In this document: piece after piece, positions 14,473 to 20,950 of the stretch
Position numbering within the stretch: the first letter of the stretch is position 1
How the letters are laid out: each line of letters opens with the position of its first letter
Assembly: GCA_009937085.1 (NCBI GenBank)
Contig: JAACDD010000080.1
Span: 1 to 20,950 of the forward strand
DNA: 20,950 bases
Origin: Bacteroidota bacterium
Lineage (GTDB): Bacteria > Bacteroidota > Bacteroidia > Flavobacteriales > Flavobacteriaceae
Reading direction: 5' to 3'
Position numbers and translations under genes: made by a program
The notes under the pieces: generated by a model
Told to the model about the DNA's origin: nothing
The model's database searches: none
Seen by the model: only the letters and a program-made list of their open reading frames with translations

Positions 14473-15273
14473 TTAATTGGATGCAAAAGTAAGGATTTCT
14501 TCCTCAATATCTTCCATCATTTTTACAGCAGCTTCCATATGTTCAGAATTGGGATACAAACGCTTGAAGTTTTGAAATTTTGATTTCGCGTCTTCAAGGC
14601 GGTTTTCCTTCTTATAAACAACACTATTCACCGCTAATGTAGTAGCGGCAGAGAATTGAACAAACAGTGCAGCTTCTCTATAATTTGTTCCTGGATTATC
14701 AGCAATAAAATTGTCAAGTGCCTTTAAAGACGCTTTGTAATCTCTAATAGTATTGTATTGTTTTGCAATCTCAAACCCCTTTTTCTCTGTTTTCTCTCTT
14801 AATTCTGTAGCCATATCATTGGCTTCGGCCATACGTTCACTATCGGGATAGCGATTGATAAATTCCTGAATTTTATCAAGTGCCTCGAATGTATCGGTTT
14901 GATCTAGACTAAAACTAGGCGAGGTTTTATAATGTGCGAATGCCATCAAAAAATACGCCTCATCTGCTTTTTGGCTTTTTGGATATGCCTTTACAAAAGT
15001 TTCAAATTCATATGCTGCAAGAATATAATTATTGGTGTTCAATAACGAATTCGCATAGAAAAAAACAATCCGTTCCGCCTGAGGTTTTCCTCTGTAAACT
15101 TCTTTGAGCTGAACAAATAACTGTGCAGATTTTCGATATTTCCCTTGCTCGTATAACTCAAGTGCAAGGTCGTTTTTCAACTTAACATCTTCGCTTTTTA
15201 TGGCTTTTTGAAAATCGCTACATCCAACAAACAACACGACTGCTAGAATGACTAAATAATTTGGTACTTTCAT
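14473..15273 (-). CDS. bamD: outer membrane protein assembly factor BamD
   Basis: BamD is the essential lipoprotein partner of BamA in inserting outer-membrane beta-barrels. The 266-residue product begins with a lipoprotein signal ending in LFVGC, so Cys18 is the lipidated residue. Tetratricopeptide-like helical repeats follow, for example LYEQGKYRKSAQLF, NYILAAYEFETFVKAYPKS, ALDKIQEFINRYPDSERM and AKSKFQNFKRLYPNSEHM. The frame continues upstream to 15324, but the internal ATG at 15273 starts the signal peptide correctly and lies 6 nt behind a -7 element. It is the first gene of the ten-gene minus-strand run and diverges from the PagL-like gene across 43 bp. Confidence 0.92.
   Translation of the reverse strand: MKVPNYLVILAVVLFVGCSDFQKAIKSEDVKLKNDLALELYEQGKYRKSAQLFVQLKEVYRGKPQAERIVFFYANSLLNTNNYILAAYEFETFVKAYPKSQKADEAYFLMAFAHYKTSPSFSLDQTDTFEALDKIQEFINRYPDSERMAEANDMATELREKTEKKGFEIAKQYNTIRDYKASLKALDNFIADNPGTNYREAALFVQFSAATTLAVNSVVYKKENRLEDAKSKFQNFKRLYPNSEHMEAAVKMMEDIEEEILTFASN
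14484..14491 (-). promoter_or_regulatory. -7 element (TACTTTTG) for rpoZ inside the bamD 3' end
   Basis: On the minus strand TACTTTTG, followed by C, matches TAnnTTTG. It lies within the codons for the last BamD residues (LTFASN), 21 nt upstream of the rpoZ ATG. It would allow rpoZ and coaBC to be transcribed independently of bamD. The -33 region has a TTG but at short spacing. Confidence 0.45.
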
Positions 15274-15278
15274 AACCA

Positions 15279-15286
15279 CAAACTTA
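15279..15286 (-). promoter_or_regulatory. -7 element (TAAGTTTG) of bamD
   Basis: TAAGTTTG on the minus strand fits TAnnTTTG and ends 6 nt before the bamD ATG at 15273, predicting a leaderless or nearly leaderless transcript. A GTTG read from 15312 to 15309 is about 22 nt upstream and could be the -33 box. Confidence 0.55.
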
Positions 15287-15316
15287 ACTAAAACCAACCA
15301 CATACTTACAACTTCC

Positions 15317-15994
15317 ATGCGCATCTATTTATTCCTTTTTTTGAGCTTTATTTTCCATGCTGCATCGGCTCAAGAAACAAAAACACCAATGTATTGGGGC
15401 GTACATTTTGGATATGGCACACAGCAAACCGCGCCTTTTCACTTGCTTGATTATGATTTTGAACAAGCATATGTATTGGTACAGTTGGAATTAAAAAGCA
15501 TTCGATATAAAAAATTTGACATTCATTTTTTGGCTGAAGGAGGTTACTACCTTGCACAGCATCAACTCATAAACAAATGGTTTACGACAACTGAATTTTT
15601 CAAGGACTTCCCAGATGATTTTCAGCAACAAATGTTAGCGGAAAAATCCATACATCAAGTGGTCTTTCATGCGGCTATGGAAGTAACACATTTTTTAAAT
15701 CCAAAAACGCAACTCTTTGGCTATGCCGCAATTGGCCCCATGTGGACATCACAACAGACAGAACGTCTTGCCAAAGGCCTTGCTTTTTCAGACAATATTG
15801 GGTTAGGTATCAAGTTTAAATTAAGCAGCCGTATGTGGCTTAGTAATTTGGTCGTTATACGACATGAGTCTAACGCAAACCTAAAATTCCCAAATTCGGG
15901 TCACAATACTTTAGGTGTACGAATGGGAATGGTGTTTAATCTAACTGCGCCACAAAAGGGCGTAGCGCATCCGTCAAGCCTTCAGAAGCCTTAA
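15317..15994 (+). CDS. PagL-like lipid A deacylase / acyloxyacyl hydrolase
   Basis: The 225-residue protein has a Sec signal peptide (cleavage expected after HAASA, residues 14-18) and beta-barrel-like alternating segments. Near its C-terminus is the motif IRHESNANL, in which His183 and Ser185 match the catalytic H-x-S-N pair of PagL. PagL removes the 3-O acyl chain of lipid A in the outer membrane. The family was named from the motif and architecture. The barrel appears to close at GMVF (204-207), but the frame runs on for 18 proline-containing residues antisense to the end of dapA, a 59-bp overlap. No clear promoter is seen. It diverges from bamD across 43 bp. Confidence 0.78.
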   Translation: MRIYLFLFLSFIFHAASAQETKTPMYWGVHFGYGTQQTAPFHLLDYDFEQAYVLVQLELKSIRYKKFDIHFLAEGGYYLAQHQLINKWFTTTEFFKDFPDDFQQQMLAEKSIHQVVFHAAMEVTHFLNPKTQLFGYAAIGPMWTSQQTERLAKGLAFSDNIGLGIKFKLSSRMWLSNLVVIRHESNANLKFPNSGHNTLGVRMGMVFNLTAPQKGVAHPSSLQKP

Positions 15995-16820
15995 CCAAAG
16001 GCAAACGAACAGCATCAGTGGACAACTGTTTGAGGGCAGATACGGCTTTGATACCGGCAGGATTTCCTTCCATAAATAGCAAGTCAATAGCGGGCAAGAG
16101 TTCTGCTGTAATTTGATTTGCCTTAGCAGTATTTTTATCAATTGCGGCTTGAATTCCGGCTGAAAATGTTTTTGGAAACCCACCTGCAGCTACAGAAATT
16201 ACGCCTGCACCTCCCATCAGCGTAAGCGGAATAGCGGTTTCATCATCACCAGAAAGTACCAAAAACTCTTCTGGCGCTTTGGAAATAATTTCTTTTCCTT
16301 GCTGTAAATCTCCACTTGCGTCTTTGACAGCCACAATGTGTTGCGCGTCATTTGCCAATCGAATTGTGGTTTCAGCAGTCATATTAACTCCAGTTCTACC
16401 GGGGACATTATACATAATCAGTGGAAGTGGGGTAACAGCATCTAATGCCATATAATGACGGTAAAGTCCTTCTTGAGACGGACGGTTATAGTACGGAGTA
16501 ACCGATAAAATAGCGTCAAATCCTGTGGTTTCAATTTGCTGAAATTCTTCTACGAGAGCAGCCGTATTATTTCCGCCAAGACCCATTACCAAAGGAACAC
16601 GTCCGTTTACTTCTTGAACAAAAACAGCAAAAATAGCCTGCTGTTCCTCATTGGTTAGCGTAACAGACTCACCTGTAGTTCCCAATGCAACAAGAAAATC
16701 AATGCCTTGATCAATCAAGAAATGAATAATGCGCTTTAGCGCGTCAAAATCTACGGCTCCCTCTTTTGTAAAGGGTGTAATTACCGCAACGCCAGTTGAT
16801 GCACCTTTAAGTACGCTCAT
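15936..16820 (-). CDS. dapA: 4-hydroxy-tetrahydrodipicolinate synthase
   Basis: DapA condenses pyruvate with aspartate semialdehyde, the first committed step to diaminopimelate and lysine. The 294-residue TIM-barrel protein has normal length. It shows TGVAVITPF (9-17), GTTGES (47-52), YYNRPSQEGLYRHY (110-123), the catalytic Tyr137 (MYNVPGRTG) and the Schiff-base Lys166 (AVKDASGD). Its start overlaps the end of the upstream unrecognised gene by 14 bp, so the two are probably translated from one mRNA. Its 3' end overlaps the convergent PagL-like frame. Confidence 0.96.
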   Translation of the reverse strand: MSVLKGASTGVAVITPFTKEGAVDFDALKRIIHFLIDQGIDFLVALGTTGESVTLTNEEQQAIFAVFVQEVNGRVPLVMGLGGNNTAALVEEFQQIETTGFDAILSVTPYYNRPSQEGLYRHYMALDAVTPLPLIMYNVPGRTGVNMTAETTIRLANDAQHIVAVKDASGDLQQGKEIISKAPEEFLVLSGDDETAIPLTLMGGAGVISVAAGGFPKTFSAGIQAAIDKNTAKANQITAELLPAIDLLFMEGNPAGIKAVSALKQLSTDAVRLPLVKASEGLTDALRPFVAQLD

Positions 16821-17319
16821 TAGATTGAATTTTATTAAAATATTGTTTTAAGTCCGACAAAAATGTACCGAAATCAGCTGTTGAGGGAAGCACCAAGTCA
16901 TTTAATCGGGTATCTAAAGAAGAAGGGCCAATGCGAAAAGAAGCCTTTAGCTGTGCCGAAAACGATACCAAAGGCAATGTAATATTGTGCACAAAATGAA
17001 CAACCAAATCGTACTGTTGCTCCAAAACAAATACCAAGTCATCGGCAGTAACACGCCCACGCCAATCTAAACTTTGCGGATGCAAATGTGGCTTTGGTAC
17101 CCCTTCTAACATTTTTTTATTCGCATTATAATGTATGTATTCAATAGTATCAAATTCGGGTGAAAAAACACAACACATATCCTCAAATTGTGCCTCCGTA
17201 ATATCCAAATCTGTTTCGTGAATAAAAACCAAACGACGCGTCGCTTTCGGCTTAAAAGCCGTGCGATTTTTGAGTGCGTGAAGCTGTTGTGAAACAGCGC
17301 GTTTAGCAAAGAGTTTCAT
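16807..17319 (-). CDS. conserved-type protein of unknown function (possibly DUF6913)
   Basis: I do not recognise a functional domain in this 170-residue protein. It is basic at the N-terminus (KRAVSQQLHALKNRTAFKPK), has no signal peptide or membrane helix, and contains a short histidine-rich stretch (PKPHLHP, 75-81), WRGRV and a hydrophobic FVLEQQYDLVVHFVHN segment (96-111). The ILPLVSFSAQLKASFRIG-like stretch resembles a small alpha/beta domain. A Bacteroidota family found between ligA and dapA has been called DUF6913; the match is from memory and context. It has its own -7 element and overlaps dapA by 14 bp, so a dapA-linked role is possible but unproven. Confidence 0.7.
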   Translation of the reverse strand: MKLFAKRAVSQQLHALKNRTAFKPKATRRLVFIHETDLDITEAQFEDMCCVFSPEFDTIEYIHYNANKKMLEGVPKPHLHPQSLDWRGRVTADDLVFVLEQQYDLVVHFVHNITLPLVSFSAQLKASFRIGPSSLDTRLNDLVLPSTADFGTFLSDLKQYFNKIQSNERT

Positions 17320-17326
17320 AGAAGTG

Positions 17327-17334
17327 CAAAAATA
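17327..17334 (-). promoter_or_regulatory. -7 element (TATTTTTG) of the unknown gene-dapA unit
   Basis: TATTTTTG on the minus strand matches TAnnTTTG and ends 8 nt before the ATG at 17319, predicting a leader of only a few bases. It lies in the 92-bp gap after ligA. A -33 box is not clear. Confidence 0.5.
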
Positions 17335-17385
17335 GCATTTTAAAAGGACGTAAGTATCCGAAGTTGAATTATTATGATAAAAAAC

Positions 17386-17410
17386 TAACGCTTTGTTGCA
17401 AATACAACAA
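17386..17410 (-). terminator. possible weak terminator after ligA
   Basis: Just after the ligA stop the minus strand reads TTGTTG, a six-base loop, then CAACAA, and about 7 nt further on a run of Ts in GTTAGTTTTTT. The 6-bp stem has only two GC pairs and the T run is distant, so this is a weak candidate. Confidence 0.28.
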
Positions 17411-17411
17411 T

Positions 17412-19412
17412 TTAAGGAATTAGCATTCGTTGCAACTCTTGCGCTGATATAATAGGGACTCCTAATGATTCAGCCTTATTCTTTTTAGCTGGTCCCATAT
17501 TGTCGCCTGCTACCACATAGGATGTTTTCGAAGATATAGAAGAAACTATTTTACCGCCGTGCTGCTCAATAAGCATTTTGAGTTCATCTCTAGAAAAGGC
17601 CGTAAACACACCAGAAACCACAAAACGCAAGTCGGCTAAGGCGTTAGAAACAGGACCTTCTTCTGCCTGTTGCTCCAGTTGCACACTTGCCGCGCGTAGT
17701 TGCGCTATAATTTGGTGGTTTTCAGTTGAAGCAAAAAACGCGATCACACTTTCCGCAATCCGAGTTCCAATTTCATCTACAGCCTCCAATTCATCTGCTG
17801 TGGCGGTTGATAGCGCATCAATAGAACCAAAATGCTGTGCCAATTTTTTGGCAACCGTTTGCCCAACATAGCGAATACCTAACGCAAACAGCACCCTTGA
17901 AAAAGGCGCTTCTATTGAAGCGGCAATTGCTTTGATAATATTTTGAGCCGATTTTTCAGCGAGTCGTTCAAGTGGAACTAAATCAATCTCGGAGATCGTG
18001 TACAAATCAGCATATGAATTTATCAGATTATTTTGCATCATCAACTGAATTGTCTCTGCGCCAAGACCGTCAATATCCATAGCTTTTCTAGATATAAAAT
18101 GCGCCACGCGACCCACACGCTGTGGCAAACACCCATTGCTATTTGGACAATAATGCTGTGCTTCATCTGGATTGCGTTCCAATGCTGTGTTACACTCTGG
18201 GCAATTTGTGATGTACCGAACAGCCACGCTGTTTGGCTGTCTTTTGCTTGTGTTAATTGCAGTTATTTTTGGAATGATTTCTCCTCCTTTTTCAACAGAT
18301 ACAGTGTCGTGATGGTGCAAATCCAGGTCTGCGATAAAATCGGCATTGTGTAGCGAAGCACGTTTTACAATAGTTCCCCCTAATAAGACAGGTGTAAGTT
18401 GCGCAACAGGCGTTATGGCGCCTGTTCTTCCTACTTGATACACGACATCTTGAAGTTGTGTTTCAACCGCCTCCGCTTTAAATTTATATGCCATTGCCCA
18501 ACGTGGCGACTTCGCTGTATATCCTAATTCTTCTTGAAACGCTAAGTTGTTTACTTTTATCACAACCCCGTCTATTTCATAGGGTAACGTAGAGCGCTTT
18601 TCTTCCCATTCATTTAAATACAATAAAACCGCATCCATATTGGCGGCGTGCGTATAATGCTTTGGCACATAAAACCCCCATCGAGTTGCTGTTTTTAACG
18701 ACTCTAATTGTGTTTTGAACAGCGAACGATCGGCAACAATCTGATATAAAAAACAATCTAACGGACGTGCTGCAACCAAGTTGCTGTCTTGAAGTTTTAA
18801 ACTTCCCGAAGCCGTATTTCTAGGATTCATGTAAGGCTCCTCACCGGCTCGAATTCGCGCAGCATTCATGGCTTTAAACCCCTCCAAAGGCAATATAATC
18901 TCACCTCTTATTGTAAAGGTTTCAGGCACATCATTTGACGAAATTTGCAAGGGAACCGTGTTTATGGTTTTTATGTTATTGGTAACTTCATCACCCTGAA
19001 AACCATCGCCACGCGTAACGGCTTGTGAAAGTTTACCATTCACGTAAGTCAAACTTATAGAAGCGCCGTCATACTTTAACTCACAGGTGTAGTCCAACGC
19101 TGTTACACCAAGAATTTTACACATGCGAGCTTCCCAATCCAATAAGTCCTGTTTGTTGTAAGAATTATCTAAAGAATACATGCGATGCTCGTGCATCACG
19201 GTATTAAAGTTTTTGGTAATCGCACCCCCTACACGTTGGGTTGGTGAGTTCGGGTCAAAAAATGCTGGATGTGCATCTTCCAACGTCTTTAACGCAGCCA
19301 GCTTTTCATCAAAGACTTGATCTGAAATGACAGGAGCGTCCTCTAGGTAATATCGTGTGTTGTGCTCGTGAAGTTCTTTTCGGAGCGTGCTAATTTTTTC
19401 AGCTACTGTCAT
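17412..19412 (-). CDS. ligA: NAD-dependent DNA ligase LigA
   Basis: LigA seals nicks in DNA replication and repair using NAD+. The 666-residue protein has the full domain order. An N-terminal Ia domain includes YYLEDAPVISD (21-31). The adenylation domain has the active-site Lys113 in ELKYDG and EIDGVVIKV (279-287). An OB fold has VGRTGAITPVA (328-338). A Cys4 zinc finger uses Cys404, Cys407, Cys422 and Cys428, followed by helix-hairpin-helix repeats (about 440-580) and a C-terminal BRCT domain (about 589-666, with KTSYVVAG). Its ATG overlaps the prmC stop (ATGA). No internal disruption is seen. Confidence 0.97.
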   Translation of the reverse strand: MTVAEKISTLRKELHEHNTRYYLEDAPVISDQVFDEKLAALKTLEDAHPAFFDPNSPTQRVGGAITKNFNTVMHEHRMYSLDNSYNKQDLLDWEARMCKILGVTALDYTCELKYDGASISLTYVNGKLSQAVTRGDGFQGDEVTNNIKTINTVPLQISSNDVPETFTIRGEIILPLEGFKAMNAARIRAGEEPYMNPRNTASGSLKLQDSNLVAARPLDCFLYQIVADRSLFKTQLESLKTATRWGFYVPKHYTHAANMDAVLLYLNEWEEKRSTLPYEIDGVVIKVNNLAFQEELGYTAKSPRWAMAYKFKAEAVETQLQDVVYQVGRTGAITPVAQLTPVLLGGTIVKRASLHNADFIADLDLHHHDTVSVEKGGEIIPKITAINTSKRQPNSVAVRYITNCPECNTALERNPDEAQHYCPNSNGCLPQRVGRVAHFISRKAMDIDGLGAETIQLMMQNNLINSYADLYTISEIDLVPLERLAEKSAQNIIKAIAASIEAPFSRVLFALGIRYVGQTVAKKLAQHFGSIDALSTATADELEAVDEIGTRIAESVIAFFASTENHQIIAQLRAASVQLEQQAEEGPVSNALADLRFVVSGVFTAFSRDELKMLIEQHGGKIVSSISSKTSYVVAGDNMGPAKKNKAESLGVPIISAQELQRMLIP

Positions 19413-20257
19413 TGTTTTGTTGCGCGAATAAATCGTGGGTTTGTTCTAAAGTCGTTTCGAAGTACAATATCGGAAAAACCTGCTTGTTGTAAAAGTATTT
19501 TTACAGACTCCATAAGCGGGGCATGCCCTTCAAAAAATAAATTTCCAGACAATTTAAGTTGTTGTATTGCATATTCAGTAATCTGTTCATAAAAGTAAAG
19601 TGGTGTTTTATCGGGAACAAAAATAGCATGCTGTGGTTCGTGTGCCAAGACGTGTGGTTGGGTTGTTTTTTTTAACGCAGCAGGCACATAAGGTGGGTTT
19701 GAAACAATAATATCCCATTTTTTTTCAGGTAGATTTCCAGATAATACATCTAGGCCGTGAAAATCGATAGTTAGCGCATTATCTTTTGCATTCTGTTGTG
19801 CAACACGCAGTGCATCGGTATCAATGTCCCAAGCGGAAATACGCCAATTTGGACGGGCTTTTTTTAATGCCAAAGCAATGCAACCGCTTCCTGTTCCTAT
19901 GTCAAGAACTTGAATGGATTTTGTAGTAGCGATAGCGGTCAACATCCAATGCACTAATTCTTCGGTTTCAGGACGTGGAATCAGTACGGAAGGGTTTACA
20001 TGTAGTTGAAGCCCGGCAAAAGCTACTTTGCCTACTATATATTGTATGGGTACATTTTTTTTAAGTTGGGCTAAATCGTTCTTAAAGCGTAGTTCATCTG
20101 AAACGGAAACGGGCTTCTGAAGGTTCAAAATTACTTCTGCGGGTGAATAACCAAAATAGGTTTCACTCAAAAGAGCAAAGTGTTGCCGCACTTCGTCAAT
20201 ACCGTAAATCAAACGAAGTTCTTGCTCAAAAATATGGCGGAGTTCAGCTAATTTCAC
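19409..20257 (-). CDS. prmC: peptide chain release factor N5-glutamine methyltransferase
   Basis: PrmC methylates the glutamine of the GGQ motif in release factors RF1 and RF2 using S-adenosylmethionine. The 282-residue protein has an N-terminal helical substrate-binding domain (about 1-75), the family motif LIPRPETEEL (92-101), the SAM motif LDIGTGSG (118-125) and the catalytic NPPY (187-190). The start is GTG at 20257, giving MKLAELRHIF. An in-frame stop lies four codons upstream and no ATG is available in between, so GTG is well supported. It is coupled to ligA by ATGA and diverges from ribD. Confidence 0.94.
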   Translation of the reverse strand: MKLAELRHIFEQELRLIYGIDEVRQHFALLSETYFGYSPAEVILNLQKPVSVSDELRFKNDLAQLKKNVPIQYIVGKVAFAGLQLHVNPSVLIPRPETEELVHWMLTAIATTKSIQVLDIGTGSGCIALALKKARPNWRISAWDIDTDALRVAQQNAKDNALTIDFHGLDVLSGNLPEKKWDIIVSNPPYVPAALKKTTQPHVLAHEPQHAIFVPDKTPLYFYEQITEYAIQQLKLSGNLFFEGHAPLMESVKILLQQAGFSDIVLRNDFRTNPRFIRATKQ

Positions 20258-20331
20258 ATCAATAATTTAGTCATCCAAACGAAATCTAAATGGTGTTCGA
20301 TATTACACTGCGTTATCATGGAGATATTTGA

Positions 20332-20339
20332 TATTTTTG
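20332..20339 (+). promoter_or_regulatory. -7 element (TATTTTTG) of ribD
   Basis: TATTTTTG, followed by C, fits TAnnTTTG. It lies downstream of an in-frame ATG at 20318, so if functional it excludes that ATG and places the start at TTG 20357 or ATG 20381. Confidence 0.5.
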
Positions 20340-20356
20340 CTAAAATACGCATTCCG

Positions 20357-20950
20357 TTGCATCGCAATCATCACATATACATGGAACGCTGCCTTCAATT
20401 GGCACAAAAAGGATTTGGTTACACCTACCCCAACCCAATGGTTGGTGCTGTTGTAGTAAACAAAGGGGTCATAATTGGAGAAGGGTGGCATCAAAAAGCG
20501 GGAACTGCACACGCCGAAGTTCATGCGTTATCAGGACTCAGTGCTTCAGATTTGGAAGGTGCTACATTATATGTAAACATGGAACCTTGTTCGCATCACG
20601 GCAAAACACCACCATGTTGTGAGTTGGTTATTGCAAAAGGAATAAAAAAAGTAGTAGTTGGCGCAAAAGATCCCAATCCGAAAGTAGCAGGTAATGGCAT
20701 CAAAGCCATGCAAAATGCGGGCATTGATGTTGAAGTGGGTGTAATGGAAGATGCGTGCATTGCGCTCAACAAACGCTTTTATTGCTTTCAAAACCAAAAG
20801 CGTCCTTATATTATATTAAAATGGGCGCAATCAGAAGACGGCTATTTGGCACCAGAAAATGATCGCACAGGAACCGTTTCTTGGATAAGCGATGTACACA
20901 GTCAGCAGTTAGCACACCGTTGGCGGGCTGAGGAACATGCCATTTTAGTG
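20357..20950 (+). CDS. ribD: riboflavin biosynthesis protein RibD, 3' end outside window
   Basis: RibD is the bifunctional deaminase/reductase of riboflavin synthesis. The visible 198 residues hold the whole deaminase domain. YPNPMVGAVVV is at 24-34, and the zinc site uses His52 and Glu54 (HAEV) with Cys78 and Cys87 (EPCSHHGKTPPC). The start of the reductase domain is KRPYIILKWAQSEDGYLA; the rest is cut off by the window end. Three starts are possible. ATG 20318 lies upstream of the -7 element. TTG 20357 gives MHRNHHIYMERC, the family's usual N-terminal length. ATG 20381 is slightly short. I prefer TTG 20357 with modest certainty. The gene diverges from prmC. Confidence 0.92.
   Translation, partial: MHRNHHIYMERCLQLAQKGFGYTYPNPMVGAVVVNKGVIIGEGWHQKAGTAHAEVHALSGLSASDLEGATLYVNMEPCSHHGKTPPCCELVIAKGIKKVVVGAKDPNPKVAGNGIKAMQNAGIDVEVGVMEDACIALNKRFYCFQNQKRPYIILKWAQSEDGYLAPENDRTGTVSWISDVHSQQLAHRWRAEEHAILV

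Noticed and set aside
15274..15324. Longer bamD start at 15324
   Set aside because: It would put 17 residues before a complete lipoprotein signal, cover the -7 element and overlap the divergent gene.

Overview
The window looks like chromosomal housekeeping DNA from a flavobacterium (Bacteroidota, probably Flavobacteriaceae). The evidence is moderate-to-low GC, several start regions preceded by the Bacteroidota-type -7 element TAnnTTTG instead of a Shine-Dalgarno sequence, and lineage-typical proteins and order: an omega-like RpoZ, a DUF4835/PorD-like protein beside coaBC and recN, an RprX/RprY-like two-component pair, and a stand-alone lipoamide dehydrogenase. I see no tRNA, rRNA, CRISPR array, insertion sequence or prophage, and no gap without a gene longer than about 100 bases.

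Left part (1-4720): an alpha/beta hydrolase and a lipoprotein-type MsrB overlap by ATGA. They are followed by lpdA, which ends at the one convincing rho-independent terminator. A DinB/YfiT-like protein and a short-chain dehydrogenase come next, then aroQ on the opposite strand. aroQ and the tyrosine recombinase xerD diverge from a 55-bp region with one -7 element in each direction.

Middle (4776-15273): xerD converges on a run of ten minus-strand genes. Its stop codon is interleaved with that of the response regulator. In transcription order the run is bamD, rpoZ-like, coaBC, porD-like (DUF4835), recN, fabI, ybbR-like, coaE, sensor kinase, response regulator. Junctions are overlaps or gaps of at most 15 bp, except 63 bp before recN, which holds a -7 element. 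The run combines outer-membrane assembly, transcription, CoA synthesis (coaBC and coaE), type IX secretion, DNA repair, fatty acid synthesis and envelope sensing.

Right part (15317-20950): a PagL-like lipid A deacylase diverges from bamD and overlaps the 3' end of dapA by 59 bp tail to tail. dapA is coupled to an unrecognised conserved-type protein. Upstream of these lie ligA and prmC, coupled by ATGA, and ribD diverges from prmC and runs off the window.

I do not see a new defence, mobile or biosynthetic system. The points worth a second look are the -7 elements lying only 4-8 nt from start codons, the PagL reading frame that runs past its barrel-closing phenylalanine into antisense dapA, a promoter-like element inside the end of bamD, a two-component system coupled to coaE, and an MsrB with both a lipoprotein signal and an internal cytosolic-type start.
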